Below are positions 18,779 through 26,723 of a stretch of DNA of 64,000 nt, one piece after another (the stretch's first letter is position 1; each line of letters begins with the position of its first letter). Position numbers and translations under genes: made by a program. The notes beneath the pieces were generated by a model that did no database searches, was not told the DNA's origin, and worked only from the letters and a program-made list of their open reading frames with translations. The stretch is from Pseudonocardia sp. HH130629-09. GTDB lineage: Bacteria; Actinomycetota; Actinomycetes; Mycobacteriales; Pseudonocardiaceae. The DNA lies in assembly GCF_001294645.1 (NCBI RefSeq), contig NZ_CP011868.1:2170001-2234000 (forward strand), in the 5' to 3' direction.

Positions 18779-19810
18779 GTGTGCCGAGCCGTACGCCGTG
18801 CCGGGTGCCCCGTCCTGCCCCGTGCGGTGGCCGCCGGGGTGTGCCTGTTCCTGCTCGCCGGCTGCGGCGCCGGGGCGACCCGGACACCCGCGCCGGCGGG
18901 CACGGACGGTGCGGCCCCCACCGCGCTGCCCGCCGGGCAGGGCTCGTCCGAGCCCGACGGCGTCTTCCCGCGCACCGTCATCCACGAGACGGGCACCACG
19001 ACGATCCCGGCCGGGCCCCGGCGGGTCGTGGTCGTCTCCACCGGGCAGCTCGACGGGCTGCCGTCCCTCGGCGTCGTGCCCGTCGGGTCCACCCGGGCCG
19101 AGGCGGCCACCATGGTCCCGGAGTACCTCACCACGGCGTTCCCGCAGCACCGGGCCGCGCTGGCGGCGATGGCCGACCTGGGCCTGCGCACCGACCCGGC
19201 GATCGAGGCGGTCGCCGCGGCGCGCCCGGACCTGATCCTGGCCGACGTGGCCGGGGCGCAGGAGGTCGCCTCCCGGCTGTCCGCGATCGCGCCGACCGTG
19301 ATGACCCGGGGCAACGGCGTGAACTGGAAGACCGACCTGCTGCTGATCGGGCACGCGCTGGGCCGGGCCGGCGCCGCGCAGGTCCTCGTGGACGAACTCG
19401 CCGGGCGGGCCCGTGCCGTCGGCGAGCAGGCCGGGCCGGTCGAGGTGTAGCTGCTGCGCATCCAGCCCACCCGGGTCCGGGTCTTCGGCGTCGGTTCGTT
19501 CCCCGGCTCGCTGCTCGCCGACGCCGGGATCGCCCGGTCGCCGAGCCAGCGCTTCGCCGCGACCTCGGAGGACCTGTCGGCCGAGGAGCTCGGCCGCGCC
19601 GACGCCGGATGGATCTTCTACGGCGTCCAGGGCGCCGCACCGGACGCCCCGCCGCCTGCCCTGCTGACCGAGGGGATCGGGGCCTCGCTCGGTGCCGTGC
19701 GGGACCGGCGCACCACCGCCGTCGACGACGACACCTGGTTCCTCAACGCGGGCCCGCAGGCCGCGAGGGTGGTGCTCGACGACCTGGCCGCCGCACTCGG
19801 GACGGGGTGA
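18779..19810 (+). pseudogene. Iron-siderophore ABC transporter substrate-binding lipoprotein interrupted by an in-frame TAG
   Basis: A single frame of 344 codons with one internal stop, TAG at 19448-19450 (codon 224). The N-terminus is a lipoprotein signal ending FLLAGC; the body has the FecB/FepB-type substrate-binding pattern (RRVVVVST, AAARPDLILAD, DLLLIGHALGR), and after the stop the second lobe resumes in frame (LLRIQPTRVRVFG to the natural stop at 19808). The GTG at 18779 was chosen because the iron box lies just upstream; earlier in-frame starts would put the operator in the coding sequence. No permease or ATPase genes are adjacent, so it was an orphan receptor. The truncated 223-residue product would lack lobe 2. 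Confidence 0.75.
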
Positions 19811-19850
19811 GCCCGGCCGGCCGCCGACGGCGGGGTGCGATCATCACCCC

Positions 19851-20696
19851 ATGTCGTCGCCGTCCGCGCAGCCGTCCCTGCCCGCCCGGCCGGTGGTCGG
19901 GGTCCTGCACCCCGGCGCGATGGGCGCCGCACTCGGGTCGGCCCTCAATGCCAGGGCCGGCGCGGTGATCTGGGCCGACGCCGGCCGCTCGCACGCCACC
20001 GCCAAGCGCGCCGAGCTGGCCGACCTGCAGGCGGTGCCGACGGTCGCCGACCTCGCCGCCCGGGCCGACGTGATCGTGGCGATCTGCCCGCCGCACGCCG
20101 CGCGCGAGGTGGCCGGACTGGTGGGCGCCGGGCTGACCGGGCGCACCGACCGGCCGCTCTACGTCGAGGCCAACGCCGTGTCCCCGGACGCCGTCCGCGG
20201 TGTCGCGACGCTCCTGGGCGACCGTGCGACGGTCTGCGACGGCGCCGTCATCGGACCGCCGGCGTGGACGGCGGGCACCACGACGCTGTGGCTGTCCGGG
20301 CCGGGGGCCGACGCCGCCGCCACCCTGTTCGAGCCCGGCCCGTTCGAGGCCCGGGTGCTCGGGACCGCCGGGACCGACCTGGGCACCGCGAGCGGGCTCA
20401 AGGCCTGCTTCGCGCTGCAGAGCAAGGCTGCACCGATGCTGTGGGTGGCGCTGGAGGAGGCCGCGGCGGCGTTCGGCGTCACCGACGTCCTGCACTCCGA
20501 GCTGGACCGGGCCGGGGTCGACCACGCTGCCGCGCTGGCCCACGCCCGCGAGCGCATGGCGGGCAGGGCCTGGCGCTGGGCGGGGGAGATGGACGAGGCG
20601 GCCGACGCGTTCGCCGCCGTCGGGCTGCCCGACGGCTTCTCCCGCGCCGCCGCGGAGCTCTACCGGCGCGCCGCCGGGGCCGGGCAGGACGGCTGA
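19851..20696 (+). CDS. NAD(P)-binding, 6-phosphogluconate dehydrogenase-like protein (DUF1932)
   Basis: 281 residues. The N-terminal Rossmann domain has VVGVLHPGAMGAALGSAL, the beta-hydroxyacid-dehydrogenase-like glycine motif, and the C-terminal domain matches DUF1932 (ATGLKACFALQSKA-like: here TASGLKACFALQSKAAP). Members are poorly characterised oxidoreductases of the 3-hydroxyisobutyrate/6-phosphogluconate dehydrogenase superfamily. ATG at 19851 lies 6 nt after a GATCAT hexamer, consistent with a leaderless start. The gene is 40 nt downstream of the broken iron receptor and converges on the formaldehyde dehydrogenase-like gene. Confidence 0.75.
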   Translation: MSSPSAQPSLPARPVVGVLHPGAMGAALGSALNARAGAVIWADAGRSHATAKRAELADLQAVPTVADLAARADVIVAICPPHAAREVAGLVGAGLTGRTDRPLYVEANAVSPDAVRGVATLLGDRATVCDGAVIGPPAWTAGTTTLWLSGPGADAAATLFEPGPFEARVLGTAGTDLGTASGLKACFALQSKAAPMLWVALEEAAAAFGVTDVLHSELDRAGVDHAAALAHARERMAGRAWRWAGEMDEAADAFAAVGLPDGFSRAAAELYRRAAGAGQDG

Positions 20697-20734
20697 GCCG
20701 GGCCCGGCACCGCCTCGGCGGCACCGGACCCGGC
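20697..20734. terminator. Hairpin between convergent genes
   Basis: Outer arms 20697-20707 and 20724-20734 pair over 11 bp with one mismatch; an inner 5-bp stem (20710-20714 with 20717-20721) closes it. It lies between two convergent stop codons and has no T-tract. Confidence 0.6.
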
Positions 20735-20739
20735 CGATC

Positions 20740-21954
20740 TCACGCCGCGACACTGCCGTGTGGATCGATCACGAACTTGCGGGCCACACCGCCGTCGAAC
20801 TCCTGGTAGCCGCGCGGGGCGTCGCCGAGCGAGATCGTGGTCGCGTTGACCGCCTTCGCGATCTGCGCCCGGTCGGACAGGATGGCCTGCATCAGCTGCC
20901 GGTTGTACTTCTTCACCGGGCACTGACCGGTGGTGAGGCTGTGCGACTTCGCCCAGCCCACCCCGATCCGCACACCCAGCGTGCCCTCCTTGGCATTGTC
21001 GTCGGTGGCACCGGGGTCGCCGGTGACGTAGAGCCCCGGGATGCCGAGCGCGCCGCCGACCCGGGTCACCTCCATCACCGAGTTCAGCACGGTCGCGGGC
21101 GCCTCCCCGGCGTCGCGGCCGTGTCCGCGGGCCTCGAAGCCGACGGCGTCGACGGCGGCGTCGACCTCGGGCTCGCCGAGCAGCTGCTCGAGCTGCTCGG
21201 CCAGGGTGCCGTCGGCGGACAGGTCGACGGTCTCGCAGCCGAAGCTGCGGGCCTGGGCGAGCCGCTCGGGGATCATGTCCCCGACAACGACCGCGGCCGC
21301 CCCCAGCAGCTGTGCGGCGTGCGCCGCGGCCAGCCCGACCGGCCCGGCGCCGGCCACGTAGACCGTCGACCCGGTGGTCACCCCCGCGGTCACCGCGCCG
21401 TGGTAGCCGGTCGGGAAGATGTCCGAGAGCATCGTCAGGTCCAGGATCTTCTCCAGCGCCTGGTCGCGGTCGGGGAAGCGCAGCAGGTTGAAGTCGGCGA
21501 AGGGCACCATCACGTACTCCGCCTGGCCGCCGATCCAGCCGCCCATGTCGACGTAGCCGTAGGCGGCGCCGGGACGGGCCGGGTTGACGTTCAGGCAGAC
21601 ACCGGTTCTGCCCTCGTTGCACATCCGGCACCGCCCGCAGGCGATGTTGAACGGCACCGAGCAGATGTCGCCGACCTTCGCGAACAGCACGTCCTCGCCG
21701 ACCTCGACGATCTCGCCGGTGATCTCGTGGCCGAGGGACTGCCCGACCGGTGCGGTCGTGCGGCCGCGGACCATGTGCTGGTCGGAGCCGCAGATGTTGG
21801 TGGTGACGATCTTGAGGATCGCCGCGTGCGGGGCCTTGCGCGCGATGCCGAGGCCGTCGACGACGTCGGACGGCAGCTCCAGCTTCGGGTAGTCGATCGC
21901 CTCGACGGCGACCTGGCCGGGCCCCTTGTACACGACGACGCGGTTGTCGGGCAT
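20740..21954 (-). CDS. Zinc-dependent glutathione-independent formaldehyde dehydrogenase-like protein
   Basis: A 404-residue medium-chain dehydrogenase. Catalytic-zinc ligands fit Cys55 (NICGSDQH) and His76/Glu77 (GHE); a structural zinc would be held by Cys106, Cys109, Cys112 and Cys120; the NAD loop GAGPVG follows near 200. Length, SDQHMVRGR and the long C-terminal insert (KKYNRQLMQAI) are typical of the FdhA/formaldehyde dismutase group rather than simple alcohol dehydrogenases. It oxidises formaldehyde or other aldehydes with tightly bound NAD in the cytosol. It is divergent from an acyl-CoA dehydrogenase across 213 nt in which I saw no clear operator. Confidence 0.85.
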   Translation of the reverse strand: MPDNRVVVYKGPGQVAVEAIDYPKLELPSDVVDGLGIARKAPHAAILKIVTTNICGSDQHMVRGRTTAPVGQSLGHEITGEIVEVGEDVLFAKVGDICSVPFNIACGRCRMCNEGRTGVCLNVNPARPGAAYGYVDMGGWIGGQAEYVMVPFADFNLLRFPDRDQALEKILDLTMLSDIFPTGYHGAVTAGVTTGSTVYVAGAGPVGLAAAHAAQLLGAAAVVVGDMIPERLAQARSFGCETVDLSADGTLAEQLEQLLGEPEVDAAVDAVGFEARGHGRDAGEAPATVLNSVMEVTRVGGALGIPGLYVTGDPGATDDNAKEGTLGVRIGVGWAKSHSLTTGQCPVKKYNRQLMQAILSDRAQIAKAVNATTISLGDAPRGYQEFDGGVARKFVIDPHGSVAA

Positions 21955-22167
21955 GACGTGCTCCTCGTTGCGCGGGGGTGCGGGCCGCGATCACGGCCGC
22001 ACGGTGGCTCCGTGGACCGAGGGATCCCCTGCGCCCCATCGGGGCCGGCCACGTCGCCGGTCCCGACCCTCCCAGCTCGTGGCCGGGTGCGCATCTGACG
22101 ATGGGTGCAGGTCCGAAGGGTGTAGTGCCGTCCGGCGCCGGACGACGGCGCGGGTGATACTGCGCGA

Positions 22168-23376
22168 ATGGCCGTTGACGATCTTCTCGAGCCGCCGGTC
22201 CCGGTGCTCCCCGCGCCGTACCACACCCCCGAGCGCGAGGCGCTGCAGAAGCAGGCCCGCGAGTTCGCCGCGAGCCGGGTGCTGCCCGTCGCCGACGAGC
22301 TGGACCCGCGCAAGGGCGAGATCCCCCGCGACCTGCTCGACGAGATGGGCGAGCTGGGCTACTTCGGCATCACCGTCGACCGCGAGCACGGCGGTCTCGG
22401 CCTCGGTGCGTTCGAGTACTGCATGGTGGCCGAGGAGCTGGCCAGGGCCTGGATGAGCGTCGGGTCGATCATCGCCCGCGCGCAGGGCGCCGGGACCGCC
22501 GTCGCCGACCCGCGGCGCCGCGCGGTGCTGCTGCGCCGGTCGGCCCGCGGGCAGTGGATCGGCGCGATCGCGCTGTCCGAGCCCGACGCCGGGTCCGACC
22601 TGGCCGCGGTGGGGACCCGCGCGGTCCGCGACGGCGACGAGTTCGTGATCACCGGGCACAAGCGCTGGACCGGCAACGCCAAGGCCGCCGACTTCATCCA
22701 GGTGCTGGTGCGCACCGACGACCCGGCGCCGGGGGAGAAACGCTCCGCGGGGCTCGCGACCGTCGTCGTGGAGAAGGAGCGCGACACCTTCCCCGCCGGG
22801 ATCACCGGCCGGCCCATCGACAAGATCGGTTACCACGGCTTCGTCACCTGGGATCTGGAGTTCGACGGTGTGCGGGTGCCGGTCGGCGACCAGCTCGGCG
22901 CCGGCGGCGAGGGCTTCGCCGACGCCCAGGCCTGGCTCAACATCGCCCGGGTGCACACCGCGGCGCGCGCGGTCGGGCTGGCCAGGGCCGCCGTCGAGGA
23001 CTGCGTGCGCTACCTGCAGCGCCGCCACCAGTTCGAGCACCCGATCGGCGACTTCCAGGCCGTCCGGTTCACCCTCGCGACGATGGCCGCCCGGGTCGAG
23101 CAGGCCCGCGCCTTCTACCAGAACGTGGCGCACCGGCTCGACCTCGGCGAGCCCTGCGAGCGGGAGGCGGCGATGGTCAAGCTGCTGGCCACCGAGATGG
23201 CCGCCGAGGTCACCGCGGACGGCGTCCAGCTGCACGGCGGCAACGGCTACACCACCGAGCACCAGGTGGAACGGCACTGGCGTGACGCCCGGCTGACCAC
23301 GATCTTCGAGGGCACGAGCGAGATCCAACGCAAGATCATCTCCGACCGGCTGCTCCCGCGCAGCCCGCTCGGCTGA
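22168..23376 (+). CDS. Acyl-CoA dehydrogenase
   Basis: 402 residues with the full family layout: an N-terminal helical domain, the FAD-binding beta domain (IALSEPDAGSDLAAV), RRHQFEHPIGDFQAV in the C-terminal domain, and IFEGTSEIQ, in which Glu381 fits the catalytic base. It catalyses FAD-dependent alpha,beta-dehydrogenation of an acyl-CoA, passing electrons to ETF. The chain-length or branched-chain preference cannot be read. ATG at 22168 lies 6 nt after GATACT, a -10-like hexamer, suggesting a leaderless transcript. It converges with gntR. Confidence 0.88.
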   Translation: MAVDDLLEPPVPVLPAPYHTPEREALQKQAREFAASRVLPVADELDPRKGEIPRDLLDEMGELGYFGITVDREHGGLGLGAFEYCMVAEELARAWMSVGSIIARAQGAGTAVADPRRRAVLLRRSARGQWIGAIALSEPDAGSDLAAVGTRAVRDGDEFVITGHKRWTGNAKAADFIQVLVRTDDPAPGEKRSAGLATVVVEKERDTFPAGITGRPIDKIGYHGFVTWDLEFDGVRVPVGDQLGAGGEGFADAQAWLNIARVHTAARAVGLARAAVEDCVRYLQRRHQFEHPIGDFQAVRFTLATMAARVEQARAFYQNVAHRLDLGEPCEREAAMVKLLATEMAAEVTADGVQLHGGNGYTTEHQVERHWRDARLTTIFEGTSEIQRKIISDRLLPRSPLG

Positions 23377-23400
23377 CGGCGACGCCGGGGGGGCGTCAGC
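23372..23400. terminator. Hairpin spanning both stop codons of convergent genes
   Basis: The arms GCTGACG (23372-23378) and CGTCAGC (23394-23400) overlap the stop codons of the acyl-CoA dehydrogenase and gntR. An alternative inner stem GACGCC/GGCGTC (23381-23386 with 23392-23397) has a 5-nt G-rich loop. Confidence 0.45.
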
Positions 23401-23749
23401 GGAAGGCTGCCCGCACCGCGCCGAGGGCGTCGGACTCGTCGAGCCCGAGGCGCCGGGCGAGCTCGGCCAGCTCGGTGGCCTTGCGCTCCAGCTCGGCGCG
23501 CCCACCGGTGGCCCGCTCGGTGAGCACGGCCCCGCGGCCGCGCCGCAGGTCGACCAGGCCCTCGTCGCGCAGCTGCTGGTAGCCGCGCAGCACGGTGTGC
23601 AGGTTGATCCCGAGCGCGCCCGCGACCTCACGGGCGGGCGGCAGCCGGTCCCCGGCGGCGGCCCGCCCGTCGGCGACCGCCCGGCGGACCGAGGCCGCGA
23701 CCTGGTCCCCGAGCGGCACCGGCGACGACGGGTCGACCCTGATCAGCAC
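23396..23749 (-). CDS. GntR/YtrA-family transcriptional regulator
   Basis: 117 residues: an N-terminal winged helix-turn-helix of the GntR type (DQVAASVRRAVADG, LPPAREVAGALGINLHTVLRGYQQL, GLVDLRRGRGAVL) and only a short helical C-terminal tail, which is the YtrA-subfamily layout. GTG at 23749 fits the family start (MLIRVDPSS) and overlaps the end of the upstream membrane-protein gene by 7 nt. YtrA regulators usually repress their own operon and an adjacent transport or membrane gene; the dyad at 24702-24724 is the likely operator. The effector is unknown. Confidence 0.85.
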   Translation of the reverse strand: MLIRVDPSSPVPLGDQVAASVRRAVADGRAAAGDRLPPAREVAGALGINLHTVLRGYQQLRDEGLVDLRRGRGAVLTERATGGRAELERKATELAELARRLGLDESDALGAVRAAFR

Positions 23750-24672
23750 GACGGTGCAGCGCCGGCCGCGCCCTGCCCGGCGCGCCGGTCCAGCTCGGCG
23801 TTGACCAGCCCGGCCGCGGTGGCGGCGTCGGGCACGGTGACGACGAACCTGCGGTCGTCGGTGAGGTCGAGCACCAGCGCCTCCCCGGCCCGCCGGGCGC
23901 GGTAGCCGAGCACCGACGGCGTCCGGCGGAGGACGCCGTAGTCGTTCCAGCGGAAGTGCTCCGGGTCGAGCTGCTCCGACCGCGCGCCGCGGACCTCGGC
24001 CAGCGGTGCCTCGGCCAGCGGGCGGCCGAGCAGGGCCTGGCGGACGTGCACCCCGCCGTCGTCGACCCGGACCCGGGCGACGGCGGTCAGTGCGGTCGTG
24101 ACGACGGCCGCGGCGATCAGCACGACGACGAGCGGGGCCGCCCCGCCCGCGAGCAGCATCGCCACCCCGGCCAGGACCAGCACGCCCGCGAGGAGCAGGG
24201 TCGGACGGGAGAGCACGGAGCGCGCCCACAGGTAGCGCTCACCGGGCGCGAGCGGGGTGCGCACCGCGCCGGCCGGGGCGCCCCCTGTCGCCGACGGGTG
24301 CGGGGCGTCCGGACCGGCGAGCACGTGCCCGATCCCGTAGGCGACCACGGCCCCGGCGAGCAGGGCGACGGTCCAGGCCCAGCCGGGGACCTGCGGGGCC
24401 AGCCGGGAGGCCGGCACCCACCACACGATGACGGCGAACGCCCAGGACGTGCCGACGGCGCGACGCTCGACATCGGGCCGCCCGGAGCGCAGCCGCAGCA
24501 GCGGCAGCCCCAGCGCGAGCAGCCCGATGACGACCACCGGGACGGCGAACCGGCCGTCCGGCCGGGTCGCCACCAGGGCGGCGAGCCCGGCCAGGGTCAG
24601 TGCCACCGCGGGGGCGGCGGCCAGCAGCCTGCGCCGGCTCGTACGGCCGGCGGGTGTGGTGGATGTGGTCAT
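23743..24672 (-). CDS. Multi-pass membrane protein with soluble C-terminal domain
   Basis: 309 residues. The first half contains several hydrophobic segments in pairs ([36 protein letters not shown], then WTVALLAGAVVAYGIG), followed by two more (LLLAGVLVLAGVAMLLAG, LVVVLIAAAVVTTAL). The last third (about 215-309) is soluble and beta-rich with a pleckstrin-like pattern, as in DUF1648/bacterial-PH membrane proteins. It shares an operon with the YtrA-type regulator (7-nt overlap), a pairing common for stress- or envelope-responsive membrane proteins. ATG at 24672 is used because residues before it lack family character. The function is not known. Confidence 0.65.
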   Translation of the reverse strand: MTTSTTPAGRTSRRRLLAAAPAVALTLAGLAALVATRPDGRFAVPVVVIGLLALGLPLLRLRSGRPDVERRAVGTSWAFAVIVWWVPASRLAPQVPGWAWTVALLAGAVVAYGIGHVLAGPDAPHPSATGGAPAGAVRTPLAPGERYLWARSVLSRPTLLLAGVLVLAGVAMLLAGGAAPLVVVLIAAAVVTTALTAVARVRVDDGGVHVRQALLGRPLAEAPLAEVRGARSEQLDPEHFRWNDYGVLRRTPSVLGYRARRAGEALVLDLTDDRRFVVTVPDAATAAGLVNAELDRRAGQGAAGAAPSC

Positions 24673-25007
24673 GACGTCCTCCGTCCTCGAACGAACCGAA
24701 CTTGTTCGCAATGTACTAGAACAATACTGCCTGCGCACCCCTCGGTGGATGCCGGGTGTACCGGGTAGGCGCACCGGCGGTGGTCGGAACGCGTCGCCGC
24801 CGCTAGCCGGATCGGGTGAACCGCGGCGCCCGTGACCTGCGCGGACAGGGTCGCGTCACACGGACGTGACACGGGCGATACGGTGCGGTAGCCGTCCCGC
24901 GCCACCCTGTGGCTCCCGGTCGCGCATCGTGACGACGAGCGCAGCGTGGGGCGAAACGGACGACCGCGGCGCCCCGGGCCGTCGGGGTCGCGACGCGCGG
25001 AGGGTGG
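24673..25007. other. Intergenic region between the divergent membrane-protein/gntR operon and the DUF742 gene
   Basis: 335 nt without a gene. It holds the GntR operator (24702-24724), a GTCAC-N6-GTGAC dyad at 24855-24870 of unknown factor, and a TACGGT -10-like hexamer at 24879-24884 oriented toward the DUF742 gene. Confidence 0.5.
24702..24724 (-). promoter_or_regulatory. Candidate GntR/YtrA operator
   Basis: TTGTTC (24702-24707) and GAACAA (24719-24724) are perfect 6-bp arms around 11 nt. It is unusually AT-rich for this DNA and lies 30 nt upstream of the membrane-protein start in the gntR operon. Autoregulation is inferred. Confidence 0.65.
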
Positions 25008-25871
25008 ATGGCACGGTCGGAGATCGGACGCACCGGGGCCCGGTTCGGGACGCCCCCGTCCCGGCACGCCCCCGACCCGGAGTACCCGCACGGCAGACCA
25101 CCGGAGCCGGCGCCGGAGTCGGAGTCGGAGTCGGGGCCGACCGTCGTCGGGGAGGAGCCCGAGCCGGAGAGCCTGGTCGGGGTGACCGGGGCCAGGTTCG
25201 GCGGGCACTCGGCGAAGCGGACCCGGCTGAGTCGCCGGGAGCGCGCGGCCCGGCGTGCCGCTGCCCGGGCCGCGGCCGACGACGGTGCGACGGCGACACC
25301 CGGTGACGGCGCACTCGGCAACGCGGCCGGCACACCCGGCGGCACCGCCCCGGAGACCCCCGACGCTGTCGGTGCGGGCCTCGCCGACACCGCCCCGCTG
25401 CCGGTGGTCGCCGGCCGGCCGGACGGCCCCGCCACCGCGGGTCCGGGCCACCCGTCGGGTGCTGCCGCCGGCACGGACGGCGGCTCAGACAGCGGCACGG
25501 GCGGCGGTGCGGCCGGCGCGTCGCCGCAGGTCCCGGCGTTCGCCCCGGTCCGGCCCTACGTCATGACCGGTGGCCGTACCCGGGTCCGCGCCGAGCTGCG
25601 GCTGGAGACGCTGGTCTCGGTGCGGCCCGCCCCCGGCCCCGCCCCGCGGGCCGAGTCGGTCGAGCGCGCCACGGTGCTGCGGCTCTGCGCCCGGCCCCGG
25701 TCGGTGTCGGAGGTCGCGGCGCTGGCCGCGGTGCCGCTGGGTGTGGCCCGCGTGCTCATCGACGACCTCGCCTCCGAGGGGCGACTGGTGGTGCACGGCG
25801 TGTCCTCGGCGGAGGACGGGCCGAGCGTCGCGCTGATGGACCGGGTCCTGGCGGGGTTGCGCAGGCTGTAG
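25008..25871 (+). CDS. DUF742-domain protein (orphan, conservon-type)
   Basis: 287 residues. The C-terminal part (about 177-287) is DUF742: VRPYVMTGGRTRV, ELRLETLV, then a winged-helix-like LCARPRSVSEVAALAAVPLGVARVLIDDL. Such proteins normally sit in conservons between a roadblock protein and a small Ras-like GTPase, downstream of a nitrate/nitrite-sensor-like kinase. None of those partners is present here, so this one is an orphan. The N-terminal 175 residues are low-complexity (Glu/Ser-Pro then Gly/Ala/Thr-rich) and contain TGARFG twice, near residues 9 and 61. ATG at 25008 follows GGAGGG. Its role is not known. Confidence 0.75.
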   Translation: MARSEIGRTGARFGTPPSRHAPDPEYPHGRPPEPAPESESESGPTVVGEEPEPESLVGVTGARFGGHSAKRTRLSRRERAARRAAARAAADDGATATPGDGALGNAAGTPGGTAPETPDAVGAGLADTAPLPVVAGRPDGPATAGPGHPSGAAAGTDGGSDSGTGGGAAGASPQVPAFAPVRPYVMTGGRTRVRAELRLETLVSVRPAPGPAPRAESVERATVLRLCARPRSVSEVAALAAVPLGVARVLIDDLASEGRLVVHGVSSAEDGPSVALMDRVLAGLRRL

Positions 25872-25926
25872 GCCCCCGACCCGCGGGCGTCGTGCGAGGA
25901 CCGCTCGCCGGGGCCAGGATGGGGAC

Positions 25927-26715
25927 ATGACCGATCCGCGTCCCGTCCGCATCGGGCTGCAGCTGCAGCCCCAGCACGCCGACTACGCCGACATCCGCCG
26001 CACCGTCGCCGCCGCGGAGGAGGCCGGCGTCGACATCGTCTTCAACTGGGACCACTTCTTCCCGCTCTACGGCGAGCCCGACGGCAAGCACTTCGAGTGC
26101 TGGACCATGCTCGGCGCCTGGGCCGAGGCGACCTCCCGGGTGGAGATCGGGGCCCTGGTGACCTGCAACAGCTACCGCAACCCCGAGCTGCTCGCCGACA
26201 TGGCCCGCACCGTCGACCACATCTCCGGCGGCCGGCTCATCCTGGGCATCGGGTCCGGCTGGTTCCAGCGCGACTACGACGAGTACGGCTACGAGTTCGG
26301 CACGGCGGGCGGTCGGCTGAACGACCTGGCCGCCGCCCTGCCCCGGATCCGCGACCGGTGGTCGAAGCTCAACCCGGCTCCCACCCGCGACATCCCGATC
26401 CTCATCGGAGGCGGCGGCGAGAAGAAGACACTGCGCTACACCGCCGAGCACGCCGGCATCTGGCACGGTTTCGGCGACGTCGACACCCTCGTCCGCAAGT
26501 CGGCCGTGCTCGACGGACACTGCCGTGACATCGGCCGCGACCCGGCCGAGATCGAGCGCTCGGTGGGCGTCGAGGGCTCCCCGGAGGACTCCGCAGCCGC
26601 CCTGTACGACGCCGGCGCGCGGCTGTTCACCGTCGGCGAGGACGGCCAGGGCGGCTACGACCTGGCCCGGCTGAAGGACTGGATCGCCTGGCGCGACGAG
26701 CGCAACGCCGCCTGA
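25927..26715 (+). CDS. LLM-class (F420-dependent type) oxidoreductase
   Basis: 262 residues of the bacterial-luciferase-like TIM-barrel family: IGLQLQPQHADY at the N-terminus, VEIGALVTCNSYRNPELLADMARTVD around residues 75-99, RLILGIGSGWFQRDY near 103-117, and IPILIGGGGEKKTLR after residue 155. This pattern is typical of actinobacterial F420-dependent members; FMN use cannot be excluded. ATG at 25927 lies 6 nt after CAGGAT, with no ribosome binding site, so it may be leaderless. It converges with the diguanylate cyclase/phosphodiesterase gene, with 8 nt between the stops. The substrate is unknown. Confidence 0.8.
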   Translation: MTDPRPVRIGLQLQPQHADYADIRRTVAAAEEAGVDIVFNWDHFFPLYGEPDGKHFECWTMLGAWAEATSRVEIGALVTCNSYRNPELLADMARTVDHISGGRLILGIGSGWFQRDYDEYGYEFGTAGGRLNDLAAALPRIRDRWSKLNPAPTRDIPILIGGGGEKKTLRYTAEHAGIWHGFGDVDTLVRKSAVLDGHCRDIGRDPAEIERSVGVEGSPEDSAAALYDAGARLFTVGEDGQGGYDLARLKDWIAWRDERNAA

Positions 26716-26723
26716 CGGACCGT

